Below are positions 1 to 11,050 of a DNA stretch of 64,000 nucleotides, in pieces (within the stretch, counting starts at the first letter, position 1; the number at the start of each line of letters is the position of its first letter). Origin of the DNA: Siphonodentalium dalli. Taxonomy: Eukaryota; Mollusca; Scaphopoda; Gadilida; Siphonodentaliidae. Location: assembly GCA_032622095.1 (NCBI GenBank), contig CP136068.1:155831151-155895150 (forward strand). Direction: 5' to 3'. A model generated the notes under the pieces. It worked only from the letters and a program-made list of their open reading frames with translations, was not told the origin of the DNA and made no database searches. The translations under genes and the position numbers were made by a program.

Positions 1-24
1 TGGTTTTTTAGGGCGTTATGGTTT

Positions 25-302
25 ATTAACGGCCCGGCTGGAATGATTAACAGCCCAAGGGCATATTAGCGGCCCGAGACGAAGTCGAGGGACGCTAATA
101 TGCCCGAGGGCTGTTAATCATTCTAGAGGGCCGTTAATATAACAATAACATGATTTTTGAGGGCGTTATGGTTTATTAACGGCCCGGCTGGAATGATTAA
201 CAGCCCAAGGGGCTATTAGCGGCCCGAGACGAAGTCGAGGGACGCTAATAGGCCCGAGGGCTGTTAATCATTCCAGAGGGCCGTTAATAAACCATAATGC
301 CC
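25..302. repeat. Two adjacent long hairpins (foldback repeats)
   Basis: Two near-identical inverted repeats lie at 25-138 and 161-302. Each reads into a centre near cgagacgaagtcgagg and back out through ggctgttaatcattc to ccgttaat. In the second copy the symmetry extends to gggcgttatggtttattaac at one end and its complement at the other. A third, more diverged copy is at about 1423-1537. They look like foldback MITE or TIR ends. I cannot assign a superfamily. Confidence 0.7.
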
Positions 303-1954
303 GATGAAATCATGTTATTACTATTATTACCACAGTTTTGGACATTTGACCCATTTGAGGATTTAGTGGAATAATGAAGTAGATTAAGAGAGAAATATTT
401 TCAAGACATTTAAATTTGATATCATTTGACTTGTAGGCTGACACGGACTGACGGAGTCTCGAAAATAGGACAGGGGAAAACCCAGTGCTCATTGGAGACG
501 AGTAACAACCAATGAGAGGTTGACAGCTAAAATTATCAATGCATACTTACGCTTGATACAATAATTCAATCATATAGCGTGAATTCCAATCATAAAACCA
601 TTATAGTGTCGAGGAAATCGGATACATCTTCCCATTATTTTCTTGAAATAACCACGCCAGATCGGAAGTTGAAGGGACGTAACTCTCGCGATAATAAACG
701 AGATCTATAGTTTCCGGGCGGCGGGCCGATATTGAACTAGGCTTCTTATTATCGGCCCGCGGCCCGCTGTTTTGGTAACAATACGCTATTTGGAACGCCC
801 CGAAAAACATTATCAATGGCCTAGAGAACGCCCTATAAAGTGGTAATAATAAACCATAATGCCCGATGAAATCATGTTATTACTATTATTACCACAGTTT
901 TGGACATTTGACCCTTTTGAGGATTCAGTGGAATAATGAAGTAGATTAAGAGAGAAATATTTTCAAGAACATTTAAATTTGATATCATTTGACTTGTCAG
1001 CTGACACGGAGTATCGAAAATAGGACAGAGAAAAAACCAGCATTGAAGACGGGTAACAAACAATGAGAGGTTGACAGCTAAAATTATTAATGCCTACTTA
1101 CGCTTGATGCAATAATTTAATCATATAGCGTGAATTCCAATCCTAAAACCACTATAGTGTCGGGAAAATCGGATATATCTTCCCATTATTTTCTTGAAAT
1201 AAACACGCCACATCGGAAGTTGAAGGGACGTAACTCGCGCGATAATAAATTAGATCTAGTTTCCGGGCGGCGGGTCGATAATGAACTAGGCTTCTCGTTA
1301 TCGGCCCGCGGCCCGCTGTTTTGGTAACAATACGCTAATTGGAACGCCTCGAAAAACATTATCAATGGCCTAGAGAACGCCCTATAAAGTGGTAATAATA
1401 TAACAATAATATGGTGTTTGATGGCGTTATGGTTTATTAACTGCCTGACAAGAATGATTAACAGCACACGGGCCTATTAGCGGCCCGATACGATGTCGAG
1501 GGCCGCTAATAGGCCCGAGGGCTGTTAATCATTCCAAATGTAGCTATTTACTATTATTACCACATATTTGGACATTTGACCCAGTGGAGTATGAAGTAGA
1601 TTAAGAGAGAGCTATTTCCAAGAACATATAAATAAAAACCAGTATTGAAGACGATCGAGTGACAACGAAATAACGTGATTTCCAATCATAAAACCACTAC
1701 AATGTTTGGAAAATGGTACATTTCCCCATTATTTTCTTGAAATAAACACGGTAAGTCTGACGTTGAAGCGACGTAACTCGCGTGATAATAAACGAGATCT
1801 AACTTCCGGTCAGTTGCCGGGCCGCGGGCCGATAATGAGCAGAGCTTTTCATTATCGGCCCGCGGCCCGGTGTTTTAGTAACAATACACTATTTGGAACG
1901 CCCCGAAAAACATTATCAATGGCCTAGAGAACGCCCTATAAATTGGTAATAATC
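287..1954. repeat. Three direct copies of a ~0.55 kb repeat unit
   Basis: The unit is at 287-846, again at 847-1402, and in a shorter form at about 1548-1954. All begin near ttactattattaccacag and end near gaacgccctataaa. Each carries an internal palindrome built from cgggccgat and atcggcccg (about 725-763, 1271-1311, 1820-1866). The third hairpin sits between units 2 and 3. Short ORFs here repeat with the DNA unit and show no protein-like features, so I call none. Confidence 0.7.
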
Positions 1955-2573
1955 TTTTGTATTATATGCTTGCCTATAAAATAGCGAGAAATTGCCGAAA
2001 CGTAGATCTTCGTACATGTATGTATCTCTTATAATCCACAGTGGATCCGTTTTCCTTATTTCACTGTAGGTTTCGTTATATTTCTGCCGGTGGTTTACGT
2101 GAGCGAAAATTTGAAGACAAATTATATGACCGCGTTATAGTAAATTGTCTGCGAACTTATCGGTTATAACCATAATCTTATTCAAAAATAAGAGTTACCT
2201 CTTCTAATTTAATCCGTCATTTCACATGAGAACCACCTTAAATAGAAGGCAGAAGTAAAACAAGCGAAAAACCTTTCTAAGAAAATCACAAGTTGAAACA
2301 TATCAACATCTAATTATCAACTGATCGAGTGTCGTCAGAAATTCGGCATTTTTGATTGACTAGCCGCAAGTTGTCACGCACCATGCATGCAGCTGTGACC
2401 CGTGCAAATGGGATTTATATATTTCGACTGTGGTGACACCGAGCCTTGTTAGTTTTGATTCCGTGTTTCATTTCTTTGCACCAGCCTTGTTGATTTGTGC
2501 ACTTATGATTGGTAGGAAGTAAATGCCTCATAACTTAGCAACTTTGAGCTTTAATAAGCTGCATATAATAAAA
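1955..2573. other. No recognisable feature
   Basis: AT-rich sequence. I see no convincing ORF, repeat boundary or RNA gene. Confidence 0.5.
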
Positions 2574-2743
2574 AGAATACCTACAGTTTTTTGTTTGAAT
2601 ACCTCAAACATCTCATTCGTGTCTGGAAAGAAATATAAAATTTTCACTCGTGGCTTGCACCTGCTCATGAAAATTTGATATTTCGTTTCAGACACTCATG
2701 AGATATTTCGGTATTCAGTTCAAACAAAAACTGTGGGTATTCT
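2574..2743. repeat. Foldback MITE, 170 bp
   Basis: The ends are inverted copies: agaatacctacagtttttt on the left and, read in reverse complement, agaatacccacagttttt on the right. The complementarity continues with mismatches towards the centre. There is no coding content. Confidence 0.65.
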
Positions 2744-3190
2744 CTATATATCACTTCCCCCATAATGCTCTGAGACATTGATGTTACATAACACCATAGT
2801 CAGAATGGTAACGCCCTCAAGATCATATTATTATCCATATATACAATATAACAACTTTAATGTTGTGATTGTGAAAAATCTGTATATAGGTAATGCCTAT
2901 GTAGTTGATTATATGTGATATTATTTTCTAATTTCATTTGAAATAGTGGTCTGGGTAGCGCATGAAATAGCATGCAGAATAATAATCGGGCAAAAATTTG
3001 CGATCTTTATAACATGGTTCAAGTATGAGCACATTTCTAATCACATTTAGTATCCAATTATGCAAATATGTTTTAATCACATTTAGTCCACCACCTTCTG
3101 AGACAGGGTCAGATATACTTGCCAATATACACCCTATGAGGGCGTAATGCTGATTTAAGAATGGCCTCATGTAATGCACTCCTGATACGA
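2744..3190. other. No recognisable feature
   Basis: An 81-codon minus-strand ORF covers 2934-3179. It has no recognisable motif and no splice context, so I leave it uncalled. Confidence 0.4.
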
Positions 3191-3660
3191 CCTCTCATGA
3201 GGTCTAATTAAAATACATGTACATGTATGGTTCCATGAGGGTAAATTAAAATATGGTCACACCCAGAGAGGGTTAATTGAAATATGGTCCGATGAGGGTA
3301 AATTAAAATATGGTGACATCACGGTTAAATAAATTATGGTCCCATGAGGGTTAATTAATATATCGTCCAATGAGGGTTAATTAAAATATCGTCCCATGAG
3401 GGTTAATTAAAACTTGGACCAATGGGTGGTTAATTGAAATATGATCCAATTAAGATCAATTAAAATATGGTAACGTGACTTAATTAAAGAATAAATATAT
3501 GGTCCCATTATGAGGTTAAAATTAAAATATGGTGTCATCAGTGTTGATTAAACTATGGTCCCACTTGGGTGAAATACAATATAGTCCCATGAGGGTCAAA
3601 TAAAATATGGTCCAATGAGGATTAATTATAATATGCCCCCCCCCCCCATGATGATCAATT
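3191..3660. repeat. Minisatellite, ~26-bp degenerate unit
   Basis: About 18 head-to-tail variants of a unit with the core tggtcccatgagggttaatt followed by aaaata. Units vary in length and base content, so this is an old array. It ends in a C run (3638-3647) just outside the CR1-type LINE remnant. Confidence 0.85.
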
Positions 3661-3928
3661 AAAACATGATCACAGGAAGGGGGTGATGAACATATTTATT
3701 GTGACCCACAAATATATATATACGAATTACACATATTATTACAGACATATAGTTGTGTGGGCACAGAGGATCGGAGCACAAGTTGCGGAACTTATAAGAG
3801 CCCCTCTCCTCTGGCATTCGGCTGCTAATAAAAGTGTTTAGAGATAGGTTCAAATTGTTTGAAGTGGATGCTGCATGCTGTAGCTGTTTGGAGTGGCTAT
3901 GGTCTCGCGGTGGGGGGTAGGGTAACAT

Positions 3929-4054
3929 TTATGAGAAGCGGTCTGTCGAAGAAATAAATGAATGGACTAACTCGAAAATGCGCGTATTTATTGTTTCACT
4001 ATTGTGCGGGATGCCGAACAGGAGATCTTTTTCAGAGACGATAGATACATTAAG
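3929..4054 (-). pseudogene. CR1-type LINE ORF2, last ~42 codons (severed 3' end)
   Basis: Minus-strand reading from 4054 to the stop at 3929-3931 gives a short peptide containing KDLLFGIP and ending STDRFS. It continues directly the reading frame that ends DELNV at about 10518-10530, on the far side of the Tx1/L1 insertion. The shared target-site copy supplies the codons at the junction. It is therefore the detached C-terminus of the CR1-type polyprotein and not an independent gene. The 3' UTR follows to about 3690. Confidence 0.8.
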
Positions 4055-4620
4055 TTTTTTTTTTTTTTTTTTTTTTTTTATTAATATTTTTATTTAGGTC
4101 TAAATACATAGTCATGTTTTACATATCATTTAAGTAATAATCATGTGATTTTGAATGAATATCATTCTTGAATAAATAATATGTCGCGTTTTAGTAAATC
4201 ATACTATAATATACATATATCTATCAGCTTATATATATAAAGGAGGATTATTCATTAGTCTTCTGACAGCTCATATGGAAAGCATGGTATTGTAAAGATC
4301 CACAAATATCCTGATACCACTTATTCTTAATAATAGGAACAGCGTTTATAGTTAATTAATTGGTTGACTAAAGTAGAGTGGTTTTCGATTCTCTGTTTGT
4401 GTCACACCCATAACTTTTACTAATAAATGCATCTTGTAAATGGGGTGAAAAAGATTTCTTTGCCATTATCTTATTAAATTATTTACCACATTGTGTAAAC
4501 TGCAATGCACAGCATTCTGATTCAATTTTATCTATTGTATAAATTCATATACTGTAAATGGGTGAATAATAGATATACTATATTTTGGGTTTCTATCTCA
4601 GGAGTCAGCACCGTGATCAC

Positions 4621-7600
4621 TCAATTATGGAATAGTTCTTGAATTGTTTCCCATCTATTTTGAAAGCTCACTTCCTTTTTTGATGCAAAGGACCTTACTG
4701 CTACACATTCCATTGTTTTATAACATTTGAGCCATACTAGGAATCCAGCTAAATTTGGGTCTATAGATCTCAGTTTACATGAATATATGTAACTTTTGAA
4801 AAGGAGGATACAAATCCCTTTAATGTCTGAGGAATTTCCACATGGAAGTCCAAAAATTACCATTTTTTTGGATAATTCTAATTCAATGTTACATCTGACT
4901 TTCATAATTTGTTGGAATTCTAACAATATTGACTTAGTGATTGGACAATCATAGAGTAGATGAGTAATTGTCTCCCTGTTTGTTTGACATAAGCTACACA
5001 TTTCTGTTTCTGATAATTTACATTTCATGAGTTTTGTGTTTGTGTATAAAATATTGTGAGTTATTTTAAATTGGAAAGATAAGAGACTAGTATCATTTGT
5101 AATTTTTTTAGTGTTTGTATATATATTTCTCCATTCTGTAGGGGAGAGCTCTCCATCTAACCTCTCTTCCCATTTACTTTGTGATATGTTTGGAGAGCTG
5201 GCTACATATTCCACAAAAAGTGGATAAAACGTTCTACATGCCTTGTCACATTTCTTTAAAATCTCCAAATTTTGTGTGGTCACGGTGCGAAGTGCCCGGT
5301 TTTCCCTAGCATACGATTTCCATGCATGTGGTAGAGCTGAAAGAAGACCCTGATAGGTGGTGAAAGGAGTACTTATATCATATTGTCTACAGAAGTTTTC
5401 ATATCCCAAAATACCTGAGTCTTCATTCAGGAGATCATTCACAAAGTAAATACCCTTTTTAATCCAGAGCTTGTTGAAAAATAGTTTATTGTTTATGAGG
5501 ATGCTTGTGTTGAGATGAAGTGGCTCACATAAAACATCAGGGGTTGTGGTAGATTTCTGATCTAACAAGGCCCAACTATTAAAAATTTCTTTCCAAAAGG
5601 AATTGAGAGTTTTGCTCACTCTTATGAGACCTTCTTTGTGAAGGTGCCATATCTTGGGACCACCAAATGGTTCTAAGTCATCAACTAGTAATGTTTTCCA
5701 GCTTGTTTCAATTTCAGGATCTAAGATCTTTTTAATCCATGTCATTTTCAATGCATTACAAAAAGAAGAGATGTGTGGGAATTTTAGACCCCCTTCTTCC
5801 ATGTTATTAATCATCACATTTCTTTTTATTTTATCTGGTTTTCCTGACCACAGGAATTGGAAAAGAAATTTTTGTGTTTTATCTATAATTTCTTGAGATG
5901 GTGATGGTAAAACTGTCATGCAATGTGTCAATATGGGCAAGGCTAATGTCTTAATAACAGTAATTTTTCCATAAATACTCAGGTTTCTAAAAGACCAGTC
6001 ATTTAACAGATTCTCCATTTTCTTTATTTTTGTTCTGTAATTGTTTTCTGTATGGTTCTCATTGAAGAGGTTAAATTCTATTCCTAGGATAGTAACTGAG
6101 TTATTATGGTTCCATGATATTGTTTGATCAGTCATTAGTTCTTCACCACAACCCCTTTTTGCTCCAATCCATACAGCCTGTGTTTTATCAAAATTTACTT
6201 TTAAGCCAGAGAGTTTTGCAAATGCTTCTAACATATTGAGAGCAGTGTTGAGGGATTTCTGATCATCCTGGAGGAAGAGGTTTAGGTCATCTGCATATTG
6301 TGTAAGAATATATTCTGAGTGGTTTATTTTAATACCTTTTATATCAGGGTTGAATTTGAGACTAGCGCTAAGGATTTCTACACATAGAATAAATAAATAG
6401 GGTGATAGTGGATCGCCTTGCCTCACACCTCTGTAAATGTCGATTTTATTTGAAAGGATACCATTGTTTATAACATAGCTAAAAATATTTGAATAGAGGG
6501 TTTTAACCCATGTTTTTATAGATGGACCAAACTTAAGAAAGTCAAGGCTTTTTTCTATAAACTCCCATTCTAATGAGTCGAAGGCTTTTTCAAAATCTAG
6601 AATGGCAAGAATTCCTGGGATATCCTTTTTCTCACTTTTTTCTAATAAATCAAAGACGAGTCGGGTGGATTCACCGATATAACGTCCTGACATAAAACCA
6701 AGCTGTGAATTAGAGATCAATTTTGGGAGGTGTTTTTTAATTCTGTTTGCTATGACTGCAGAAGCAATTTTAACATCTACATTTAGGAGGGATATTGGTC
6801 TCCAGTTTTTCAAATAATGTTTACACTTGTTCGGTTTTGGAATACATGTAATTATTCCGCATCTTTGAGTGATTGATAATTCTTGAGTGTCATATCCATA
6901 GTTTAGTGAGTTTATCAAATACTGACCAAGGTCTTTCCAAAAATATTTATAGAAGCTTGCTGTATAGCCATCACTCCCTGGTGATCGGTCATTTTTCATT
7001 CCTTTTAGTGCCATTCCACATTCAAAATTAGTGAGAGATCCTTCCAGAGATTCGGACTCTTGGGTGTCTAAGAAGTTTAGAAAGGGATTGTTACTGTCCC
7101 AAAAATTGAAACTATTTTCATTTTCTTCTTCGTTATTTAATTTAGATCTATATAGGTCTTGGTAAAAGATTTCTTGCTCTCGAATAATTTTTGAAAATTC
7201 ATTTGTTTCGGATCCATCTGATAAAATGAGTTTTGGTATAATTTTTTCTGTGTAGTGGCGTTTTTCTAGATTACAGAAGTACTTTGTAGCTTTTTCCCCT
7301 TCAATTTTCCACTTAGCTTTGGTTCTCAGAATAATGCCTTTTATTTTTTGGTTTCTAATTGTCTCAATTTCAGTTTCTAGTTTGTCCATTTCAGGCTTTA
7401 CCGTACTGTCACCATTATCTAATTTTAAATTAAGTTCGCGAAGTTTATTTTCAATTTCTTTTTCTCTGTTGTCTCTCGTCTTTTTCAGTTTGGACGAATA
7501 TGCTATTGTTTCTCCTCTTATGCTAAATTTTAATGTTTCCCAAAAAAGTTGATCGTTAATATTAAGAGTATTACTATTGGTATTTTGGGAATATTGCGCG

Positions 7601-8412
7601 ACTGTTTCCTGTATCACTTTTTTTATCATGATTGTGTATTCTTGGTCCTTTAAAAGGCTGTCGTTAAATTTCCAAAAACCTCTCCCTCTTGGATAGTTAA
7701 CAAACTGAAGACTCAGACTGATAGGGTTATGATCGGATTTATATCTGATTTCTATATCAGAGTTGTGGATAAAGGGTTGAAGGTCTGCAGATAGAAGAAA
7801 ATAGTCAAGTCTGGCCATTTTATTCCCAGGACCCTTCCATGTAAACCTTTTTTTGTTTGGATTATTAAGTCTCCATACGTCATGTAAGTCTAACCTCTGC
7901 ATTGATTGTAAAATAATCTCATTTGATTTAGTGTTATTTTTATGCTTATAGTTTGATGTATCCAAGTTGTAATCCTGAGGAACATTCCAATCACCACCTA
8001 TAAGAATAGTCACATTTTCCAATTTTTCAATTTTCAAAAAGAGTGATTCATAGAACTTTGGTCTGTCATCATTTGGTCCATACACTGCGCATACACTGAT
8101 TCTTTGATTTTGTATTGTAATATCCATGAGTAAAAAATTCCCCTCTGGGTCAGTTAAGGTGTTATGTACAGTAAAATCTATTGTATTTCGGAATAAAATT
8201 GCAACTCCTCTGCTTGCGCTCGAGTGTGAACTAAAATAAGCCTGATATCCCCATTCACCTTTCCACTTTGATTCAACTTCTTTGGTTGAGTGGGTATCAG
8301 TTAGCATTGATATATCAAATTTGTCTCTACATCGTTTAAACAGATCTCTCCGTTTTACTTGATCAGAAAACAATCCGCGACAATTGAGTGAACCAACTTT
8401 AAGATTAGCCAT
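4621..8412 (-). CDS. LINE ORF2: AP endonuclease and reverse transcriptase (Tx1/L1 type)
   Basis: The 1263-residue ORF2 is the replicase of the retrotransposon: it nicks target DNA and copies the element RNA onto it. Residues 1-~235 are an APE-like endonuclease, with LNCRG near the start, GGDWN at 139-143, RLDYF at 201-205 and the terminal SDHNP at 226-230. The reverse transcriptase spans roughly 470-770. It has WRPISLLN near 537, motif A LDFEKAFD near 605-612, motif B GVRQGDPLSP near 662-671 and the catalytic YADD at 706-709. A CCHC cluster (CSLC..H..C) lies in the C-terminal part. Length and order are those of complete L1/Tx1-type ORF2 proteins, and I see no stop or frameshift. The sequence style fits the Tx1 branch. 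Clade assignment would need a tree. Confidence 0.95.
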   Translation of the reverse strand: MANLKVGSLNCRGLFSDQVKRRDLFKRCRDKFDISMLTDTHSTKEVESKWKGEWGYQAYFSSHSSASRGVAILFRNTIDFTVHNTLTDPEGNFLLMDITIQNQRISVCAVYGPNDDRPKFYESLFLKIEKLENVTILIGGDWNVPQDYNLDTSNYKHKNNTKSNEIILQSMQRLDLHDVWRLNNPNKKRFTWKGPGNKMARLDYFLLSADLQPFIHNSDIEIRYKSDHNPISLSLQFVNYPRGRGFWKFNDSLLKDQEYTIMIKKVIQETVAQYSQNTNSNTLNINDQLFWETLKFSIRGETIAYSSKLKKTRDNREKEIENKLRELNLKLDNGDSTVKPEMDKLETEIETIRNQKIKGIILRTKAKWKIEGEKATKYFCNLEKRHYTEKIIPKLILSDGSETNEFSKIIREQEIFYQDLYRSKLNNEEENENSFNFWDSNNPFLNFLDTQESESLEGSLTNFECGMALKGMKNDRSPGSDGYTASFYKYFWKDLGQYLINSLNYGYDTQELSITQRCGIITCIPKPNKCKHYLKNWRPISLLNVDVKIASAVIANRIKKHLPKLISNSQLGFMSGRYIGESTRLVFDLLEKSEKKDIPGILAILDFEKAFDSLEWEFIEKSLDFLKFGPSIKTWVKTLYSNIFSYVINNGILSNKIDIYRGVRQGDPLSPYLFILCVEILSASLKFNPDIKGIKINHSEYILTQYADDLNLFLQDDQKSLNTALNMLEAFAKLSGLKVNFDKTQAVWIGAKRGCGEELMTDQTISWNHNNSVTILGIEFNLFNENHTENNYRTKIKKMENLLNDWSFRNLSIYGKITVIKTLALPILTHCMTVLPSPSQEIIDKTQKFLFQFLWSGKPDKIKRNVMINNMEEGGLKFPHISSFCNALKMTWIKKILDPEIETSWKTLLVDDLEPFGGPKIWHLHKEGLIRVSKTLNSFWKEIFNSWALLDQKSTTTPDVLCEPLHLNTSILINNKLFFNKLWIKKGIYFVNDLLNEDSGILGYENFCRQYDISTPFTTYQGLLSALPHAWKSYARENRALRTVTTQNLEILKKCDKACRTFYPLFVEYVASSPNISQSKWEERLDGELSPTEWRNIYTNTKKITNDTSLLSFQFKITHNILYTNTKLMKCKLSETEMCSLCQTNRETITHLLYDCPITKSILLEFQQIMKVRCNIELELSKKMVIFGLPCGNSSDIKGICILLFKSYIYSCKLRSIDPNLAGFLVWLKCYKTMECVAVRSFASKKEVSFQNRWETIQELFHN

Positions 8413-9438
8413 TATCGTTATAAACCAGGAATGATACAGACCAACGATCCATGAAAGTGATTATTCTCAAATGAAACACAATAACATATTCACATATAGA
8501 CCCTTTTTTTTTTTTAATAACAATAACAACGGACTCCTGTATGCCTGGTGTTACCTTCACTTTGGCTATTATGTCCCATATAAATATAGATGTCACAACC
8601 ACATGTACATGCATGTACATACCATATATATATAAGTAGTTGTAATTCTGAACTCCATTAATAATTAATGAGACATGAAATTATCAGAAGACTGAAACGT
8701 GATTACATGAACTATTTATGATTTTAATTCTTTTAGGTATTTTACAAAGTTTTGCTTGTTTTTCAAGTATGAAGCTGTTCTATATAAAATGATATGTTTG
8801 GATTTAAAAATAATTTCTTTAAAGAGTGAAGAGCAAATCCAAAAATCAATCTATAATTTAAGCTGGGTACCGATGGGTGACCAGTTTTTCTAATTCCCAT
8901 TCATTATCTACTGTCACCCTATATACCGGTAGATGTGAAATTTACCATTTCCATTCCGGGTGATTTTAGTATCAAATTCGGTCATAGATGTGTTAAACAA
9001 AGGGCTAACACAAATTCAGTACCTAAATTAATTACATTCATACTTGTATATTTAATTACATAAACCTTTAATATAGACCCGCACATCACAATACACCCAG
9101 TCTATCAAGGACGACGCTATAACATCTTCTTTCTCTTTTTCCCCCTAAGGACTAAAGTAGAATTCGTTTGGCATTTCTTCCTTTTCCATTTTTTCCTTCT
9201 TTTTTCAAAGTTTCAAATAATTTATATAAGTAGTAAAATATATATATTAAAAAAAAAAAAAAAAAAAAGTAAAAAAAAAAAAAGAACGTTCAGAACTCTC
9301 TCTCTCTTTACTCTAATCCAGACAAATGTAAGATTTTGTGTGATGTGCAGATTCTATATTCATAACTTTTTATAAATATTTATAAATTATTATTGTTCAT
9401 GTTTATTCATGATACAAACATCCTGTATTGTCATTTTA

Positions 9439-10281
9439 CTACTTCTTTTCCAATTTCACGTACGGCTCTTTCTTCATATACACTAATTTTGTCTTTTTCT
9501 TCTCTTCTGGAGTGAGATTTGCCCTTTCTCTTAGTAGCTTAGCTCTCAGTTTAGAGAGAACTGGTGGTAAGTCTATTGTTACCCCGTACCCTGACCCAGC
9601 ATTCAGTTTTTTAGCACTAAACATGATTAAGTCTCTATCATTTAGTGATTGTAATCTCACAATAATGTCGGGCTTTCCTTCCCTTCCACCTGGCAACCTA
9701 TGGCAAGCGGAAAAGATCATTTCTTGGGCGTATTCTTTGTTGATGACTAACTTGTCAACAAACGACTGTCTTACTTTCTTTTCGGTCTCCTTAGCTATCT
9801 CATTTTTGGAACCATTTAAGCCTTTAATAATGAGGTTCCATTTTCGACCCCACATATCCAACTTTGTATGAGCTTGATAAAGTTCTGCATGTTCTTCTTC
9901 TAACCTTGAATAATTTTCTTGTGCTAAGTCACCACCGAACTTTATTTCCTCAGTCATTTCTTCTACCGTTTCCACCCTACCAATCAGGGACGTTGTGCTT
10001 TCATCCAGTTTCTCTTCCAATTCCTTAATTCTTTCCAGAATGTCCGGGATCACTAGGTTCTCAAATTTGTTAACATCCTCCGAGGCTTTCTTTGATTTTT
10101 TTTCAGCAGTGTTCACTTTTTTTGTTAGGTCGTCGATCTTCTTTTCCACTGTTGTTATCCTGCTGCCGATACTTTCATGCATTTTAGCGAAACACTTCGA
10201 TATATCGGCGAAATTATTACACTCATAGTCCTTTTCGAGCTTGTCCGTTGCTTTTGACCGAGTTTCTGAACCATTCGCCAT
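9439..10281 (-). CDS. LINE ORF1: coiled-coil RNA-binding protein (L1/Tx1 type)
   Basis: A 280-residue protein upstream of ORF2 in the same element. Residues ~40-140 are rich in K, E and heptad-spaced hydrophobics and look like a coiled coil for oligomerisation. Residues ~143-215 resemble the L1 ORF1 RRM (RKWNLIIKGL, then an ACHRLPG segment and PDIIVRLQS). The basic C-terminal part (~215-280) resembles the L1 ORF1 C-terminal domain. In L1 elements this protein coats the RNA and acts as a chaperone. The start ATG at 10281 is followed by an unbroken frame. The spacer to ORF2 is about 1 kb, longer than in mammalian L1, so ORF2 would need its own internal initiation. This is an inference. Confidence 0.88.
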   Translation of the reverse strand: MANGSETRSKATDKLEKDYECNNFADISKCFAKMHESIGSRITTVEKKIDDLTKKVNTAEKKSKKASEDVNKFENLVIPDILERIKELEEKLDESTTSLIGRVETVEEMTEEIKFGGDLAQENYSRLEEEHAELYQAHTKLDMWGRKWNLIIKGLNGSKNEIAKETEKKVRQSFVDKLVINKEYAQEMIFSACHRLPGGREGKPDIIVRLQSLNDRDLIMFSAKKLNAGSGYGVTIDLPPVLSKLRAKLLRERANLTPEEKKKTKLVYMKKEPYVKLEKK

Positions 10282-10517
10282 GATTCTCCGTTTCCGTTTT
10301 TCGAGGTATGGAGAAATTTTCGGTAAAGTTTATCTTTATTGTGACTTTTTACCTCTCGTCCATCAAAAATGAAATGTCTGTGTGTCTTCAGCAACAGTTA
10401 CGCATCTGTTTCAATCAGTTTATAGACCGCGACACCCAAATGCCCCAGTGAAAATAAGAAAATATTAGGAGCTCAGAATCTTACAACTTCACTAGCGTGC
10501 CATTTTACCGGAAGTCC

Positions 10518-11050
10518 GATACATTAAGTTCATCCAACCTTGCCCACATAAGTTCCCTGGAGTCTGCGTACCAAGGACAACTGAAGAAAAAATGGTTTGT
10601 GTCTTCACATGGGTGACCACAACTACATGATGGTTGGGCCGCGATATAATTTTCATGTTTGTCGAAGTTTAGATCACTACAGTTATTTCTGAGTCTACAG
10701 TGCAGTATGTTTAGTTTCCTCTGACCAGCGTTAAAGTATGATGGGGGTTTTATAGTAATTTCTTGTTTGCAAAATGTTTTATACATGTTACTTATGATTT
10801 CATCTTTGGTTGGTTCTGATGAGGGGTCAGTAAGTTTTTTGTTGTCGGTGGTCGTTTTACATGATAAATTCCATTCATCGATCATCGACGGGATGAAACT
10901 CGATTTGAAACGGGCCGTATTAGTGAAGTAGTTTATATATCGCACAGGGTTTCTGATGGGGTATCGAGATGCTTCACTGACAGTATGGGGTAGTAAATTT
11001 GTCAGGTAGTTTGGGACATGATATGTTAATATTTTGTTCCAGGTATGCAC
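10518..11050 (-). pseudogene. CR1-type LINE ORF2, C-terminal domain (frameshifted, truncated by Tx1 insertion)
   Basis: Minus-strand reading gives the region after the polymerase domain, including HTWNKILTYH, FINYF-like residues (YINYFTNTARF), RRKL-like QRKLNILHCRLR, and a Cys/His cluster CSCGHPCEDTNHF. These are typical of the C-terminal part of CR1/jockey ORF2. The frame differs from the preceding RT piece, so a frameshift lies near 11050. The frame runs into the Tx1 insertion after DELNVS and resumes at 4054. The tail after 10518 in this frame is Tx1 5' sequence. Confidence 0.82.

Larger units (their letters stand above)
4055..10517 (-). mobile_element. Full-length Tx1/L1-type non-LTR retrotransposon
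   Basis: A 6463-bp insertion on the minus strand. Its 3' end is a 25-base poly(A) tail, visible as T at 4055-4079. The 13 bases gatacattaagtt occur at 4044-4056 and again at 10518-10530. That fits an 11-13-bp target-site duplication made by target-primed reverse transcription, with the last two T shared with the tail. Inside, 5' to 3': a ~236-bp leader, ORF1 (10281-9439), a ~1.03-kb inter-ORF spacer with an A-rich run at 9249-9283, ORF2 (8412-4621), and a ~540-bp 3' UTR. Both ORFs are uninterrupted, so this is a young and possibly still competent copy. Confidence 0.93.

Noticed and set aside
5654-7552. Plus-strand ORFs inside the Tx1/L1-type ORF2
   Set aside because: Antisense shadows of the 1263-codon replicase gene.
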